From positions 2,650,517-2,714,516 of the forward strand of contig VZQC01012376.1 in assembly GCA_009823505.1 (NCBI GenBank): DNA of 64,000 bases, in the 5' to 3' direction. The notes beneath the pieces are model-generated. The model was not told the DNA's origin. It saw only the letters and a program-made list of their open reading frames with translations, and ran no database searches. The stretch's first letter is position 1; the number at the start of each line of letters is the position of its first letter. Both the position numbers and the translations under genes were made by a program. This document shows, piece by piece, positions 11,766 through 21,549 of this stretch. This stretch comes from Rhizomys pruinosus (Eukaryota; Chordata; Mammalia; Rodentia; Spalacidae).

Positions 11766-12050
11766 CCTGACTCCACCCAGCCACGGAGGCAATTACAAAA
11801 AATAGCCAACCAGAATCTTGATCATGGAAAGCAAGAACAATTAAACAGGGATCCAGCTGTCTCCTTGAGTGACAGCAAAAGGCAGTTTTCTTTAACAACT
11901 TGTGAATTCAAGCCAGCAAGTAACTGCTGCTTTTGTTTGCTATACAGGAGCCCAAATGCTCCTAAAGAGAAGCATAATTATGTGGACAGAGCAATGGAGA
12001 CAAGAAAATAATAGGGACCACCATAGTTGAAATAGTGACCCTCCTCCCGT
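11766..12050. other. unique sequence before the tandem array
   Basis: No repeat or gene recognised; the tandem array begins at about 12053. Confidence 0.35.
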
Positions 12051-12052
12051 GA

Positions 12053-12905
12053 TCCTGGAACTCTTCACCTCTGGTGAACCTGAGGCTGTGGTACCTTCCC
12101 ATGAGCCTGGAGCTGTTTCTGTCCTGTGAGCCTGGAGCTATGGTCCCCTCACATCAGTCTGGAACTGTGTGCCTGGAGGTGTGTTTCCCTCTCCAGAGCT
12201 TGATCTGTGCCTGTCTCTGGTGAACTAGGGCTGGGATCCTCCCCTGTGAGCATAGGACCATCATTGTTCTCCATGAACCTAGAGCTGTGGTCACATCCTG
12301 TAAACCTGTACCTGTGGTCACTTCCTGTGAGCTGAAGCTGTGATCTTCTTTCACAAACTTGGAGCAATGGACTCTTCTCGTAAGCTGGAACTATGGTCCC
12401 CTTTAGAGAGCCAGAGCTGTGGTCCCATGCAGTGAACCTGGCGTCATAGTCCCGTCCTGTGAACTGTAGTTCTGGTTCCCTTCTGTAAGCTGAAGCTGTA
12501 ATCCACAACTATCCACCTGTGGCTATGGTCATATCCCATGAATTTGGAGTAAAGGTCCCTTCCCATAAGCCAGAATTGTGGTTCACTGCCATGAATCTGT
12601 AGCTGTGGTCCCCTCCTATGATCCAGAGTTGTGATCCACTCCAGTCAATCTGGAGCTCTGCCGCCTCCTGTGGACTGGTGCTGTGGTTCCCTTCTGTGAA
12701 TCTGGAGTTGTCATCCCCTCCTGTGAACTTGGAGTTGTGGTCCACTCCTATCAACCAGGAGCTGATGAGGTCTCCTCCTGTAAGCTAGAGTTGTGGTCCC
12801 CTTCCATGAAACTAGAGCTGTAGTAAGTCCTTTCTTGGGAACTTGGAGCTCTAGTCCCTTCACATAAGCCTGAAACTTTGGACCACTATGATGAACCAGC
12901 TCCAC
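12053..12905. repeat. degenerate 26-27-bp minisatellite, about 32 units
   Basis: The plus strand consists of successive units resembling CCTGGAGCTGTGGTCCCCTC followed by CTGTGAA (27 bp, some 26 bp, occasional indels). Units can be followed without a gap from 12053 to about 12900. Because 27 is a multiple of three, the minus strand keeps fragments of a 9-residue peptide repeat (for example GDHNSRFTG) in frames of up to 119 codons, broken by the 26-bp units. High divergence between units means an old array. I do not recognise it as a known gene. Confidence 0.85.
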
Positions 12906-12982
12906 ATCCCTCTAGTGGTTAGGCTGATGGTGACGCAGAGTCCAGCATGGAGGACTTCCTGGTGTTGGGCAACAGTTTCAGT

Positions 12983-13127
12983 CTTCTCTGATTGCATCCC
13001 CCGCACACCCCTCCCATGAGGTCCCAGTTGTGCATGGCAGAGGTGTTGCCTCTTATGCTGGAAACAGGAGAAGCCTTTGTGTTTGTAGAGTCCGGTCTTG
13101 GAAGGACTGATTCTCCCACCTCCTTTG
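12983..13127 (+). repeat. left arm of a 145-bp inverted repeat
   Basis: The reverse complement of this arm matches 13252-13397 with about four differences (three substitutions and one indel in 146 bp), about 97% identity. The arm begins CTTCTCTGATTGCATCC and ends CCACCTCCTTTG. The spacer is 124 bp. It lies about 80 bp right of the 27-bp tandem array. Confidence 0.95.
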
Positions 13128-13230
13128 AGATGTGCTGCGATCTTCACTCCACACATGGTCCTGGATATCCAGGCCTTCATGTTGGAGCTCTCCCATGGCC
13201 AAGAACCACAAAGCTTTCCATTATTTTCCT

Positions 13231-13249
13231 ATTACCCTTCTAGGGTAAT
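13231..13249. repeat. small perfect hairpin in the palindrome spacer
   Basis: ATTACCCT-TCT-AGGGTAAT: an 8-bp perfect stem with a 3-nt loop, ending two bases before the right arm of the large inverted repeat. Confidence 0.85.
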
Positions 13250-13251
13250 AG

Positions 13252-13397
13252 CAAAGGAGGTGGGAGAATCAGTCCTTCCAAGACCGGACTCTTCAAACAC
13301 AAAGGCTTCTCCTGTTTCCAGCATAAGAGGCAACACCTCTGCCATGCACAACTGGGACCTCAGGGGAGGGGGCGTGCGGGGGATGCAATCAGAGAAG
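13252..13397 (-). repeat. right arm of the inverted repeat
   Basis: Partner of 12983-13127. Both arms can encode the same short peptide stretch (NTSAMHNWDL) on opposite strands, a consequence of the duplication and not a sign of a gene. Confidence 0.95.
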
Positions 13398-13735
13398 CCT
13401 TCACCTATGTCGTAATTGAACTTCTAGAGATAAAAATCAGTCCCGGGAAGTTAAAAAAAAAAGTACTGTAATAACTAACCTGATGTAATTCTCAAACTAA
13501 AAACATGCAATTATATCTTAGAATATAAACTAAAAATTCTACGTCTACTATAATATTTGAATATTTTTTACTGACAAAACCATATTACCAAGCTTCAAAA
13601 ATACTGTGAAATTTCTCACTGTTCCATAATGAGTTTGCCATTCACTCTCTTTCCAAATTCTCCACCTATACAAAGTCTTTCAATATAATCATGTTACTTC
13701 TTAAAGAAAGCAATGCTAATAAAATATTTTCAATT
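13398..13735. other. AT-rich unique sequence
   Basis: No repeat body or gene recognised between the palindrome and the L1. Confidence 0.35.
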
Positions 13736-15047
13736 TACAAAAACACAAATAAGAAAGGAAGAAGTCAAATTACTCCTATTTGCAGATTACAGGATCCTAT
13801 ACTTAAAAAACCATAAAAGCTTCATCAAAAAAACTCTTAGAACTGATAAATAGTTTTATTGAAGTAGCAGGATAAGAAGTCAATAACAAACTTGCCAAGA
13901 AAGAAAGCAGTGGATAAGCTCCATTCAAAAGACCTCCAAATAGCTTTTTAAAAACTAGAAATAGGCCTCATTAAAGAAGTGAAAGACAGCTGGGCGTGGT
14001 GGTGCACGTCTTTAATCCTAGCACTTGGGAGGCCGAGGCAGGCGGATCTTTGTGAGTTCAAGGCCAGCCTGGTCTACAGAGTGAGTTCCAGAACAGCTGG
14101 GGCTACAGGGAGACCCTGTCTTGAAAGACCAAAAAAAAAAAAAGTGAAAGACAATCGAAACTTCAAAACAATGGAGAAGAAATTGAAGGAGACCCTAGAT
14201 AATGGTATATATACTGTTCTCATGAATTGGCAGACTTAATATTGTAAATATGACTATATTACCAAAAGCAATAAACAGATTCAGAGAAATATTCATAAAA
14301 ATTCTAATGCTAACTCTAAAGTCCCTACAGAAACACAAAAGATCCCAAAGAGCCAAAGCAATCCTAAACAGAAAGAGCAAAGCTGGAAGAGTCACTGTGC
14401 CAAACATCAAGTTATACTATAGAGCCAGAATCATAGAACAGTGTGGTGCTAACACAAAAACAGATACATGGGCCAGTGGAATAAAGACCCAGATATAAAC
14501 CCGCACATCTACAGCTGTCTAATCTTTGACAAAGGTATCAGAACATACATTGAAGGAAAGTCAAGCTCTCAAGCAGATGGTATTGGACAAACTGGATAGC
14601 CATTTGTAGATGCATGAATATATATTCTCTCACCCTGCACAAAACAAATTCAAAGTGGATCAAAGACCTTAATGTAAGACCCAAAATGATGAAACTTGTA
14701 AGGAAAACATAAGCAAAATAATTCAAGACACAAGCATAGATGAAGACATTCTGAAAAGATACCTAATAGCACAGGAAATAATCCCAATAATTGACAATCA
14801 GTATTTCATAAAACTAAAAGGCGCTACTCAGCTAAGGATCATTCACAAGCACACATCTGACAGAGGATTAATATCTAGAATCTAATAAGAAACAAAATTG
14901 TCCGGTCAATGAATGAGGTAATAAGTTGAAATGATTGATAAACATCTACAAATGTGTTAACATCCTTAGTCATCAGAGAAATACAAATTAAAACTGCTTG
15001 GAGAATGCATCTCACCCCAGTCAGAATGATAATCATCAAGAAAACAT
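13736..15047 (+). mobile_element. L1: LINE-1 ORF2 3' half, with a B1 insertion
   Basis: Sense L1 ORF2. The reverse-transcriptase active-site region appears near 13768-13800 (ACTCCTATTTGCAGATTACA, a mutated F-A-D-D). It is followed by the part encoding ILMLTLKSLQKHKRSQRAKA and KAGRVTVPNIKLYYRARIIE-like sequence at 14290-14440, then the C-terminal region to about 15047. Frames are short and disrupted, so the copy is dead. A B1 interrupts it at 13989-14141. Confidence 0.85.
13989..14141 (+). mobile_element. B1: B1 SINE inside LINE-1
   Basis: Full-length B1 (GCTGGGCGTGGTGGTGCACG through GAGACCCTGTCTTGAAAGAC plus poly(A)). Perfect 12-bp target duplication AAGTGAAAGACA at 13977-13988 and 14142-14153. 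Confidence 0.97.
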
Positions 15048-15474
15048 ACCTATGTTAATAATCATTATACCTTTACCATTTCATCAGTAATAAAACAGGA
15101 TGAAACCTGATCATTTTAAATAGAAATCATATTAAAAAATAACAGGGAAAATTATCTTTGCCAAAGAAATTTGGTTGTGTTTTACATTTAAGTTACACCT
15201 AGTTTCTCTAATATAGAACTTAAATCTTTCATTTATTTATTCTGCTCAAACATTGCCTACCAGAAAGGCTACTCTGATCTACATAAGTGAAATAGTACTA
15301 CATGTGTTCAGTCAGTGTCAGTGCCAGTTCTCTTTACATGTTACATAGTATAGATTCGATTACATACATGTGTTCTCTCTTCCTTCTACTATAATGTAAA
15401 CTTTATATGGACAAGACTTTCTGGGTGTTAGCTCCCAAATTTACACAATAATACTTAAATCTTCCATTTACTTT
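15048..15474. other. unique sequence
   Basis: AT-rich, no repeat or gene recognised. Confidence 0.4.
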
Positions 15475-15687
15475 TATTTTTATTTTTTATGTGTATGAAT
15501 GTACTGTCTGCATGTAGGTTTGTGCACCCATGTCGTGCAATGCCTCAGAGGTCAGTAAAGGGTGTTGGATTCCCCTGGAACTGGAGTTAAAGATGGTTTT
15601 CAGCCACCATGTGTGTGCTGGGGATCAAACCCAGGTCCTCTGCAAGAGCAGTCGCTGCTCTTAACTGCTAGCCCATCTCTCCAGCCC
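15475..15687 (-). mobile_element. B2: B2/B3-type SINE (short form)
   Basis: Reverse orientation, single AACTCC block (GGAACTGGAGTTAAAGATGG), ending CCATCTCTCCAGCCCC, the complement of the SINE 5' end. Confidence 0.9.
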
Positions 15688-15891
15688 CCATTTATTTTTA
15701 TAATAGATGTATAGTGATTTGCTTGTAAATTTTAATAGCTAATGGTACTGTTATTACAATTACTTTCATATAATATTGATAAATTTATCATTTCAGATGA
15801 GTGAATTTTAATGCTTATCTATCCTACATATATACAGCAATTAGGAGCAGAAACTTTGTAGACTTAGGTTAGGCTCACAACATGTATTTAC

Positions 15892-16255
15892 TGTCCTGGC
15901 AAGAACTTCACGCGGACAACAGGATTCTTCTGCAGCAGTTTTTATTGTGCACAGCTCTTTTAAGAGAAGGACCCCGAAATGGGGAAGAGGCACTGCTTAT
16001 ATAGCAGTCTAGAGGGTTTGGGTATGCTCTGGATTGGTGCACCGTCCGATGCCTCAATTGTATGTCCAATGCATGGGCTCGTAGCGCAACAGGGGCCAAT
16101 GCCTCATTAGAATATTAGGTGTGCGGGCTCAAAGTCATGCGCAGATTGCCCAATGCATAGGCAACGGCGGGAAACGGCTTGTAGTGACTCAGGAAGTCAG
16201 TGCCATCTTTAGGGCGCGGTGCGGCACACACTGTTTGTGTGGTAGGCTGCCAACA
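15892..16255 (-). mobile_element. solo LTR of an IAP-like (ERVK) element
   Basis: On the minus strand this 364-bp segment begins TGTTGGCAGCC and ends CCAGGACA (TG...CA termini). It carries an upstream GC-rich part with GCGCATGAC, a TATA-like CTATATAAGC (plus-strand 15997-16004) and a polyadenylation signal AATAAA (complement of 15941-15946). A 6-bp direct repeat, ATTTAC, flanks it at 15886-15891 and 16256-16261, the duplication size expected of IAP-type elements. No internal retroviral region adjoins, so it is a solo LTR left by recombination. It could in principle still act as a promoter on the minus strand. Confidence 0.88.
15994..16006 (-). promoter_or_regulatory. TATA-like element of the solo LTR
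   Basis: CTATATAAGC on the minus strand, about 55 bp upstream of the AATAAA. This is the layout of an LTR promoter and polyadenylation signal; activity is not shown. Confidence 0.5.
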
Positions 16256-16261
16256 ATTTAC

Positions 16262-16748
16262 TGTTTATAGCATAAAGAAGTAATGAGAAATATATAGACC
16301 CAAGAAAGTTCTTAGATTAAATTGGATGCTGCTTTCTAAAACTGCCATAGAACCTGCCTCAAGTCTATGAATGTGTTGCTTTTTATTTTTATTTTCTACT
16401 AATTTACTATTCATGAAACAGTCAGTGCCTGACACTGTTGGTTGCCAGACAAATTCAAAATTAAAGGCACTTTTCCTTTGCGATGAACTATAGATTTAAT
16501 ACACTGCAGGTGCCATAAGAAATAAAGGAAGTCTTCAAGCACTCTCCCACCCCACCATTTCCAAGCTCCACTTCTGTTTTCCAGTTATGAGGTGAGTTAG
16601 AAGCAAACCCAGGAGTCAGAAGCAGTAAACAAATGGGAAATTCATTATTTCCTGAATAATAAAGGCAAAATCATGCTGCAATACAAGATGGAGATTAAAC
16701 CTCAGAAGAGTGCCACGTAGATAAACCAGAATGATAAAAGTTCTCTCT
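16262..16748. other. unique sequence
   Basis: No recognisable repeat or coding domain. Confidence 0.4.
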
Positions 16749-16763
16749 AAAGAAATCTGCAGG

Positions 16764-16840
16764 GGGAAAAAAAAAACAAAAAAGAAAATAAAAGAAAAAA
16801 CACAGAAGAATATTAAAAAGATACTAGAAGATGAAATAAA
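16764..16840 (+). mobile_element. 77-bp A-rich insertion flanked by a 15-bp direct repeat
   Basis: A-rich segment ending GATGAAATAAA, bounded by perfect copies of AAAGAAATCTGCAGG at 16749-16763 and 16841-16855. Length and A-rich 3' end fit an L1-machinery insertion of which only a 3' stub was integrated; the source RNA is not recognisable. Confidence 0.65.
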
Positions 16841-16855
16841 AAAGAAATCTGCAGG

Positions 16856-17699
16856 ATTTACATGGGTTAAAAATCAAAGAAGTGTGAGTTCTTAATTAAG
16901 GATCACCAAAAAGAAAAGAAAGTAGTCGCCCTGGCAGAGAAGAGGAAGCTAAACACATTTACACCAATAAGAGCTTCATATATTAAAACTATTGAAGGTC
17001 ATAGAGTAATTAAGTATAAAATGTTTCTAGAGAAATAAAAGATGGGATCACAAACTTAATGAAGAAATAAAACAAGAAGTAGATTTGCATAAAAGCCTAA
17101 TAGAATTATTAGAAGATTTTACCCTATAATAATATAAATATAGTCCCTCGAAGAGAAGTTAAGTAGTGGAGTGATAGGCATCCCAAACAGGAATATATGA
17201 GCCTAAAAAACTTAAAGAGATATAAAGGACAGAATCTAACACCTTGAGAAAAAGGATATGATTACAATAAAGATCCTCAAAATACCAGAAGGAAGAAAAA
17301 AATCATTAAAAATGTCTATCTACATGGGACTCACTACATGTCATGGATTATTGAATCATATAACATATGGAAGTGCTTAATCACAAGTCCCTCAATACCT
17401 GTTTAATTTTTTGATTTCTCCATTCTCCCTTATTTCCAAAGAAATCAGAGCAAAGTGGCAGGAACTGAGGCTTGCTGCCTACTGCAGAAGCTGGAAAGTT
17501 GACATCAATCCTTCCATTCATTTGCTTCTCTTCTGGGTCAAGGGGGCACCATGACAGCATAGATTATGAAACAAAGGCTCGTTAACTTGGGGGCAGGAGG
17601 CCAAAGCAAAAATCCAAACAAACAAACTCTAAGGTCAATGCTAACAAGCAGAGAACTGGCTTGCAAGGTTCTGCAAGGCTGTAAGGAACTTAATAAAAT
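16856..17699. other. AT-rich sequence, possibly very old LINE
   Basis: A-rich plus strand with sequence vaguely like ancient L1 ORF1 (AATAAAACAAGAAGTAGATT around 17070). The resemblance is too weak to assign. No gene seen. Confidence 0.25.
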
Positions 17700-18110
17700 T
17701 AGACAGTTCATCAGCGACTGGTGTCAGAGCAAAGCTACATAATGATAATACACTCGGCCCAGTTCTCACAAATTACTCATGTATATCGTTATTCATTTAT
17801 GCAAACTAAAGATCCAGATTAACTCCTATCTCATCTCAGAGCACAAATCTTTATTTTCTCCCCGAGAGCTGGAAAAATCGGTGTGTCCACGATTCATCAA
17901 TTTCTCCTTATTGGTCCTTATGCAGAAATTAAATGAGATGCCTAATGAGAATTTAAATGTCAACATTCTGTTGAATCTGGGGAAGAAGCATGGAAATGTT
18001 TAGTTTGTATTATATGTCAACACATTTGCATCGTTCTGAGTTTGTTTAATTTGGAATTGTGGACGTTTTGCATAAATCTAAATTCTACTAAGGGCTCTGG
18101 GCCAATCTAT
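17700..18110. other. candidate conserved non-coding element
   Basis: Repeat-free, AT-rich but complex sequence. It contains octamer/homeodomain-like words (TTTATGCAAAC, CACATTTGCAT, TTAATTTG) and a 74-codon frame without recognisable domain. It looks like a mammalian developmental enhancer by texture only; conservation must be tested. Confidence 0.25.
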
Positions 18111-18648
18111 TTTTTTTATTGTTTTTCAGAACTATAAGCATCAATCTGTTCAGTCTAATCCCTAAAAATCTGTATTACATGCCAAAATAGGCTTATCAAT
18201 CTCAAATATTTAGTCATTGAATTAATTCTTTGGACTTGTCCTAAAGCATTAGCAGTCTTTACCTGGCAAGGTCAGCATTTGACACCAGCATTATATACTG
18301 AAAAGCACACCACAACAAATGGGTAAGGCTCATACCCCTAGGTACTTGGATGATCGACATTAATAGACCCCAGGTGTCCTGCCAGTGGCCCATCGCTGAG
18401 AAAAGGAGTTGGCCCAAAGCTATGGTGCTCACTCATAGAGCTGAGCAGTTCTAAGGAGGTTGTCTTGCTTCTGCCTCAATTAACAGCAATGAGAACTTTC
18501 CTTACAAGGAGGACAAGCTAGCATGTAACATGATATTAAACACTAGAATATGTAAATTAACACATAACATGCTGAATATTGGTTCATTTATTCTGTAGTT
18601 TATCTTAAAACTGGTTCCTTACATAGTAAATGGTCCCCATTATCCTTT
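18111..18648. other. unique sequence
   Basis: No gene or repeat recognised. Confidence 0.4.
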
Positions 18649-18663
18649 AAAAATATTACCACC

Positions 18664-18712
18664 CAGGGAGACCCTGTCTCAAAAAAAATAAATAAATAAA
18701 ATAAAATAAAAT
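18664..18712 (+). mobile_element. B1: extremely 5'-truncated B1 (17 nt plus tail)
   Basis: Only the last bases of B1 (CAGGGAGACCCTGTCTC) remain, followed by an AAATA-type tail. A perfect 15-bp target duplication AAAAATATTACCACC (18649-18663 and 18713-18727) proves that this 49-bp piece is a complete insertion and not a decayed longer one. Confidence 0.9.
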
Positions 18713-18727
18713 AAAAATATTACCACC

Positions 18728-19140
18728 ATCCACACAATATTCTGAGGCCTCATCATCCAAAATTTAGATGGTTTTCTGTTTTCTTATCTCATTCTATCTA
18801 AACTGCTCTCCAAAGCCAAATTGATAGGGCAGTGCCACATAGCCCCAGTCACGTAACCCAGAGCGACCTGCAATTGCTCAGAGGAGCAGGTTCAAGCTTT
18901 TGGGTCAAGCTTTATAAGCCAGGTTTCCTTCCTTCTTTTCTTCCCTTTCTCTCCCTCCTCTCTTATTTTCTTCCTTCTTTTGAATTTTTAATTGAATTGT
19001 AATACACATACAGAAAAATAGGTATCATAAATATAAATATTAATGACAGTTCACAAACAAAACAAGCAGGTAAAACCCAATCTAGAGACACTCCCAGTCT
19101 ATAAATTCCCTTCTAAAACCACCCGCCGTCCTGAAGAAAA
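18728..19140. other. unique sequence
   Basis: Includes a pyrimidine-rich run at about 18928-18978; otherwise nothing recognised. Confidence 0.4.
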
Positions 19141-19156
19141 CTCTAACCTAACTTTT

Positions 19157-19432
19157 TTTTTGTCTTTTTGAGACAGGGTCTCCCTATAGCCCCAGCTGGC
19201 CTAGAACTCACTCTGTAGACCAGGCTGGCCTTGAACTCTGCCTCCCGAGTGCTGGGATTAAAGGTGTGTGCCGCCACACCTGGCTTAGAGAGACCCTGTC
19301 TCAAAAACACCAAAAAAAAAAAAAAAAAAAGACGGTTCTTACCTGCCATGTGGGTGCTGGAAATTGAATCTGGGTCCTCTGCAAGAGCAGTCGGGGCCCT
19401 TAACCACCACCGAGCCATCTCTCCAGGCCCCT
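19157..19432 (-). mobile_element. chimeric SINE: B1, B1 tail in opposite orientation, and B2 5' end
   Basis: From left to right: B1 complement (19160-19285), a plus-oriented B1 tail with poly(A) (about 19286-19340, GAGACCCTGTCTCAAAAACA), then the complement of the first 90 bp of a B2-type SINE (19341-19430, ending CCATCTCTCCAGG). One pair of direct repeats encloses everything: TAACCTAACTTTT at about 19144-19156 and CAACCTAACTTTT at about 19434-19446. The simplest reading is a single insertion of a composite RNA, or a B2 later modified inside. Confidence 0.75.
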
Positions 19433-19446
19433 CCAACCTAACTTTT

Positions 19447-19770
19447 AAAGAGAATAAATTAATTTGGCCAATCTTAACTTCTACTCAGCTTCTCTTACAT
19501 GTAGAACTTGAGAGAAGGCTCTAACTTGGGGGTGTGATGATGCTCCAGACCCCCAAACCAAGCAGTCTATGATACAAGTCGGATTCAAGTCCATATAGAG
19601 ATTCAATCAAATAAATGACTTGGTACCTTGTTATGAAATTGGGATTATACTAAGCACTTATTTTGTAAAAATAATTAAAAAATAGTAAAGTAGTCATTGA
19701 AGGAAAGGCAGGGCTGATTACTCATAGTTCCAGAACAACCCCCCAAATACCACACCTCAACTTTTTAAAT
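19447..19770. other. unique sequence
   Basis: No gene or repeat recognised. Confidence 0.35.
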
Positions 19771-19771
19771 T

Positions 19772-19962
19772 TTTTATTTCTATATGTATGTTTGTATGCT
19801 AGTATGTGCATGTGCATTTCGGTGCTCTCAGAAACGAGAAGTGTGTGTCAGATTCACTAGAGCTGGAGCTCTAGGTGGTTGTGAGCTGTCCAATGCGGGT
19901 GCTGGGAACTGAACTCTGGTCCTCTGCAAAAGCATCAAGCTGAACCATCTCTCTAGCCACCA
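19772..19962 (-). mobile_element. B2: old B2/B3-type SINE
   Basis: Reverse orientation, diverged (GGTGCTGGGAACTGAACTCT, CCATCTCTCTAGCC). Direct-repeat remnants CTCAACTTTTT and CTTAACTTTTT flank it. Confidence 0.8.
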
Positions 19963-19974
19963 TGCCTTAACTTT

Positions 19975-20289
19975 TTGTATTCCCTCTCAGGTGGTATGAA
20001 CACACTGGCTCTAGTCTCGGCAATGTAGTGTCACGACAGTAGAGTATTTAAGTGCCTTTTGTTTATCTACTCTTTCTGCCAAAGAATGGCTTTAGTGCAG
20101 AATCAAAATATTATCTTGCTTTTCTGTAATGTGTTGGACCTTAGTGACATATTCTAAATCTGGTCGTTCAAGGGAGTCACATAACTGAGCTAAAGCAAAT
20201 GGCAAAGACAGCAGTGCATCAGGAAACTAGATTCTTACCTGTTCTGCCTATTAGTACTTAAGTAAACATTAAAGAAATCAACTCACTTA
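19975..20289. other. unique sequence
   Basis: Nothing recognised. Confidence 0.35.
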
Positions 20290-20360
20290 GGGCTGGAGAT
20301 GGAACTCAGAGGTAGGATGCTTACTTATCGTGAGCAAGGCTCTTAGTTCCATCTCCAGGA
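20290..20360 (+). mobile_element. ID: ID SINE (tRNA-Ala/BC1-related)
   Basis: GGGCTGGAGATGGAACTCAG, then GAGCAAGGCTCTTAGTTCCA and CTCCAGG follow the tRNA-like ID consensus order. Diverged and without a clear A tail. Confidence 0.65.
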
Positions 20361-20985
20361 TGGAGTTGTCCTCTATTCAATCTGTATTACCTTCCCTCAA
20401 GAATATACAAAGAAAAAGGTTTTCTACTGAGGAGAGATTGTTTTAAAACATTCCATTTTAAATCCCATACCCTATTCTACTTATGCAATTTCAAAAGCAG
20501 AAATCATTGCTTCTGATTGGAAGGATCTTCTAGGATTTGGGAGATAGTGTGGCCTTCAGGTAGGATGTTAAAGACAGATTAAACTGATTAAGTGAAGGAA
20601 GTCAAAACATCTCATGGAGAGGACCCAGGTCAGACATGACAACAGCTAGAAAGTGTCAGAGGACTGCAGGACACAGGCAGGTCATTGCAGTGTGTTCGAG
20701 GAAGAGTCGTCACCAGGACAAGGGCAAGATCAGGTCCAGACCACCAGAATTCATGCTTCTCTAAGTGGTCACCAGGACAACCCCATGGTGCACCCCCCCC
20801 CGCGTTGTTCCCTCACCAAAGAGGTCCCAGCAACCCCACGGTTCACTGTCACCTCGCCTCACTGCCACAGCTTTTCGTATAGCTGATCTGATTCGTACAT
20901 CATCTCAGCACCCCAACCTCACTCTCTACCTCCATTCTGCAATGTGTGGCTTTCTGAAGACTGCCTAAGTTTTCTTCCATGCCTC
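20361..20985. other. unique sequence with a C-run
   Basis: Unique sequence; a nine-C run precedes GCG near 20795. Three overlapping frames of 65-77 codons here are not recognisable as a protein. Confidence 0.35.
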
Positions 20986-21009
20986 ACTATTCTGATTACT
21001 TTTGTTTTA

Positions 21010-21160
21010 TTTAGTTTTTCGGACTCGGTCTCCCTAGAGCCCCAGTGGGCTGGGACTTCACTCTGTAGACCAGGCTGGCCTTGAGCTCACATAGTGAGGA
21101 GCTCACAGAGCTCCCCCCACCGCCATCTGAATGCCGGGACGTGTACTACCGCACCTTATC
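21010..21160 (-). mobile_element. B1: B1 SINE
   Basis: Complement of B1 (CACTCTGTAGACCAGGCTGG) with an internal local repetition of GAGCTCACA. Flanked by CTATTCTGATTACTTTT on the left and CTATTCTGATCACTTTT on the right, a 17-bp target duplication with one mismatch. Confidence 0.88.
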
Positions 21161-21177
21161 CTATTCTGATCACTTTT

Positions 21178-21545
21178 ATAAATGTCATTAACTCCTTTAT
21201 CTGCCTTGCTACTTTCTTTCTATATCTGAGCATACCTTCACAAGCTGTTTTCATTCCAGATTCTTGACCTCAGGCTTCAGTTCTGAACTGCTTATGATTT
21301 TCCTTCGATTTCCCGAGTAAGCTCAGTTTCCAATTCTCCCACAGAACCACTCTCCCTCCCTTTACCATACACCCACCCCAGGCTCTGCCTTCCCACATCC
21401 TCTCAAGCAGCAGTCATCAAGCCAGACCTTTTCCAAAGGATTGTCAGTGTCCTTCTACTTCACTTTCTCCTCAACTGACCCCCAACTGTCTTCTTGACAA
21501 GATTCTATTTCTCATCCCATGTGTTCTAGATTATCAGACCTGATA
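21178..21545. other. unique sequence
   Basis: Pyrimidine-rich, no repeat or gene recognised. Confidence 0.35.
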
Positions 21546-21549
21546 GTTT

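Noticed and set aside
12149..12905. Minus-strand frames of 64-119 codons as a repeat-protein gene
   Set aside because: They coincide exactly with the degenerate 27-bp array and change frame at each 26-bp unit; kept only as a finding about the array.
15908..16099. 63-codon minus-strand frame in the IAP-like LTR
   Set aside because: Lies wholly in the LTR, which has no coding role; no internal retroviral genes adjoin it.
16856..17330. Ancient L1 ORF1 relic
   Set aside because: A-rich composition gives a superficial resemblance, but no motif could be aligned with confidence.
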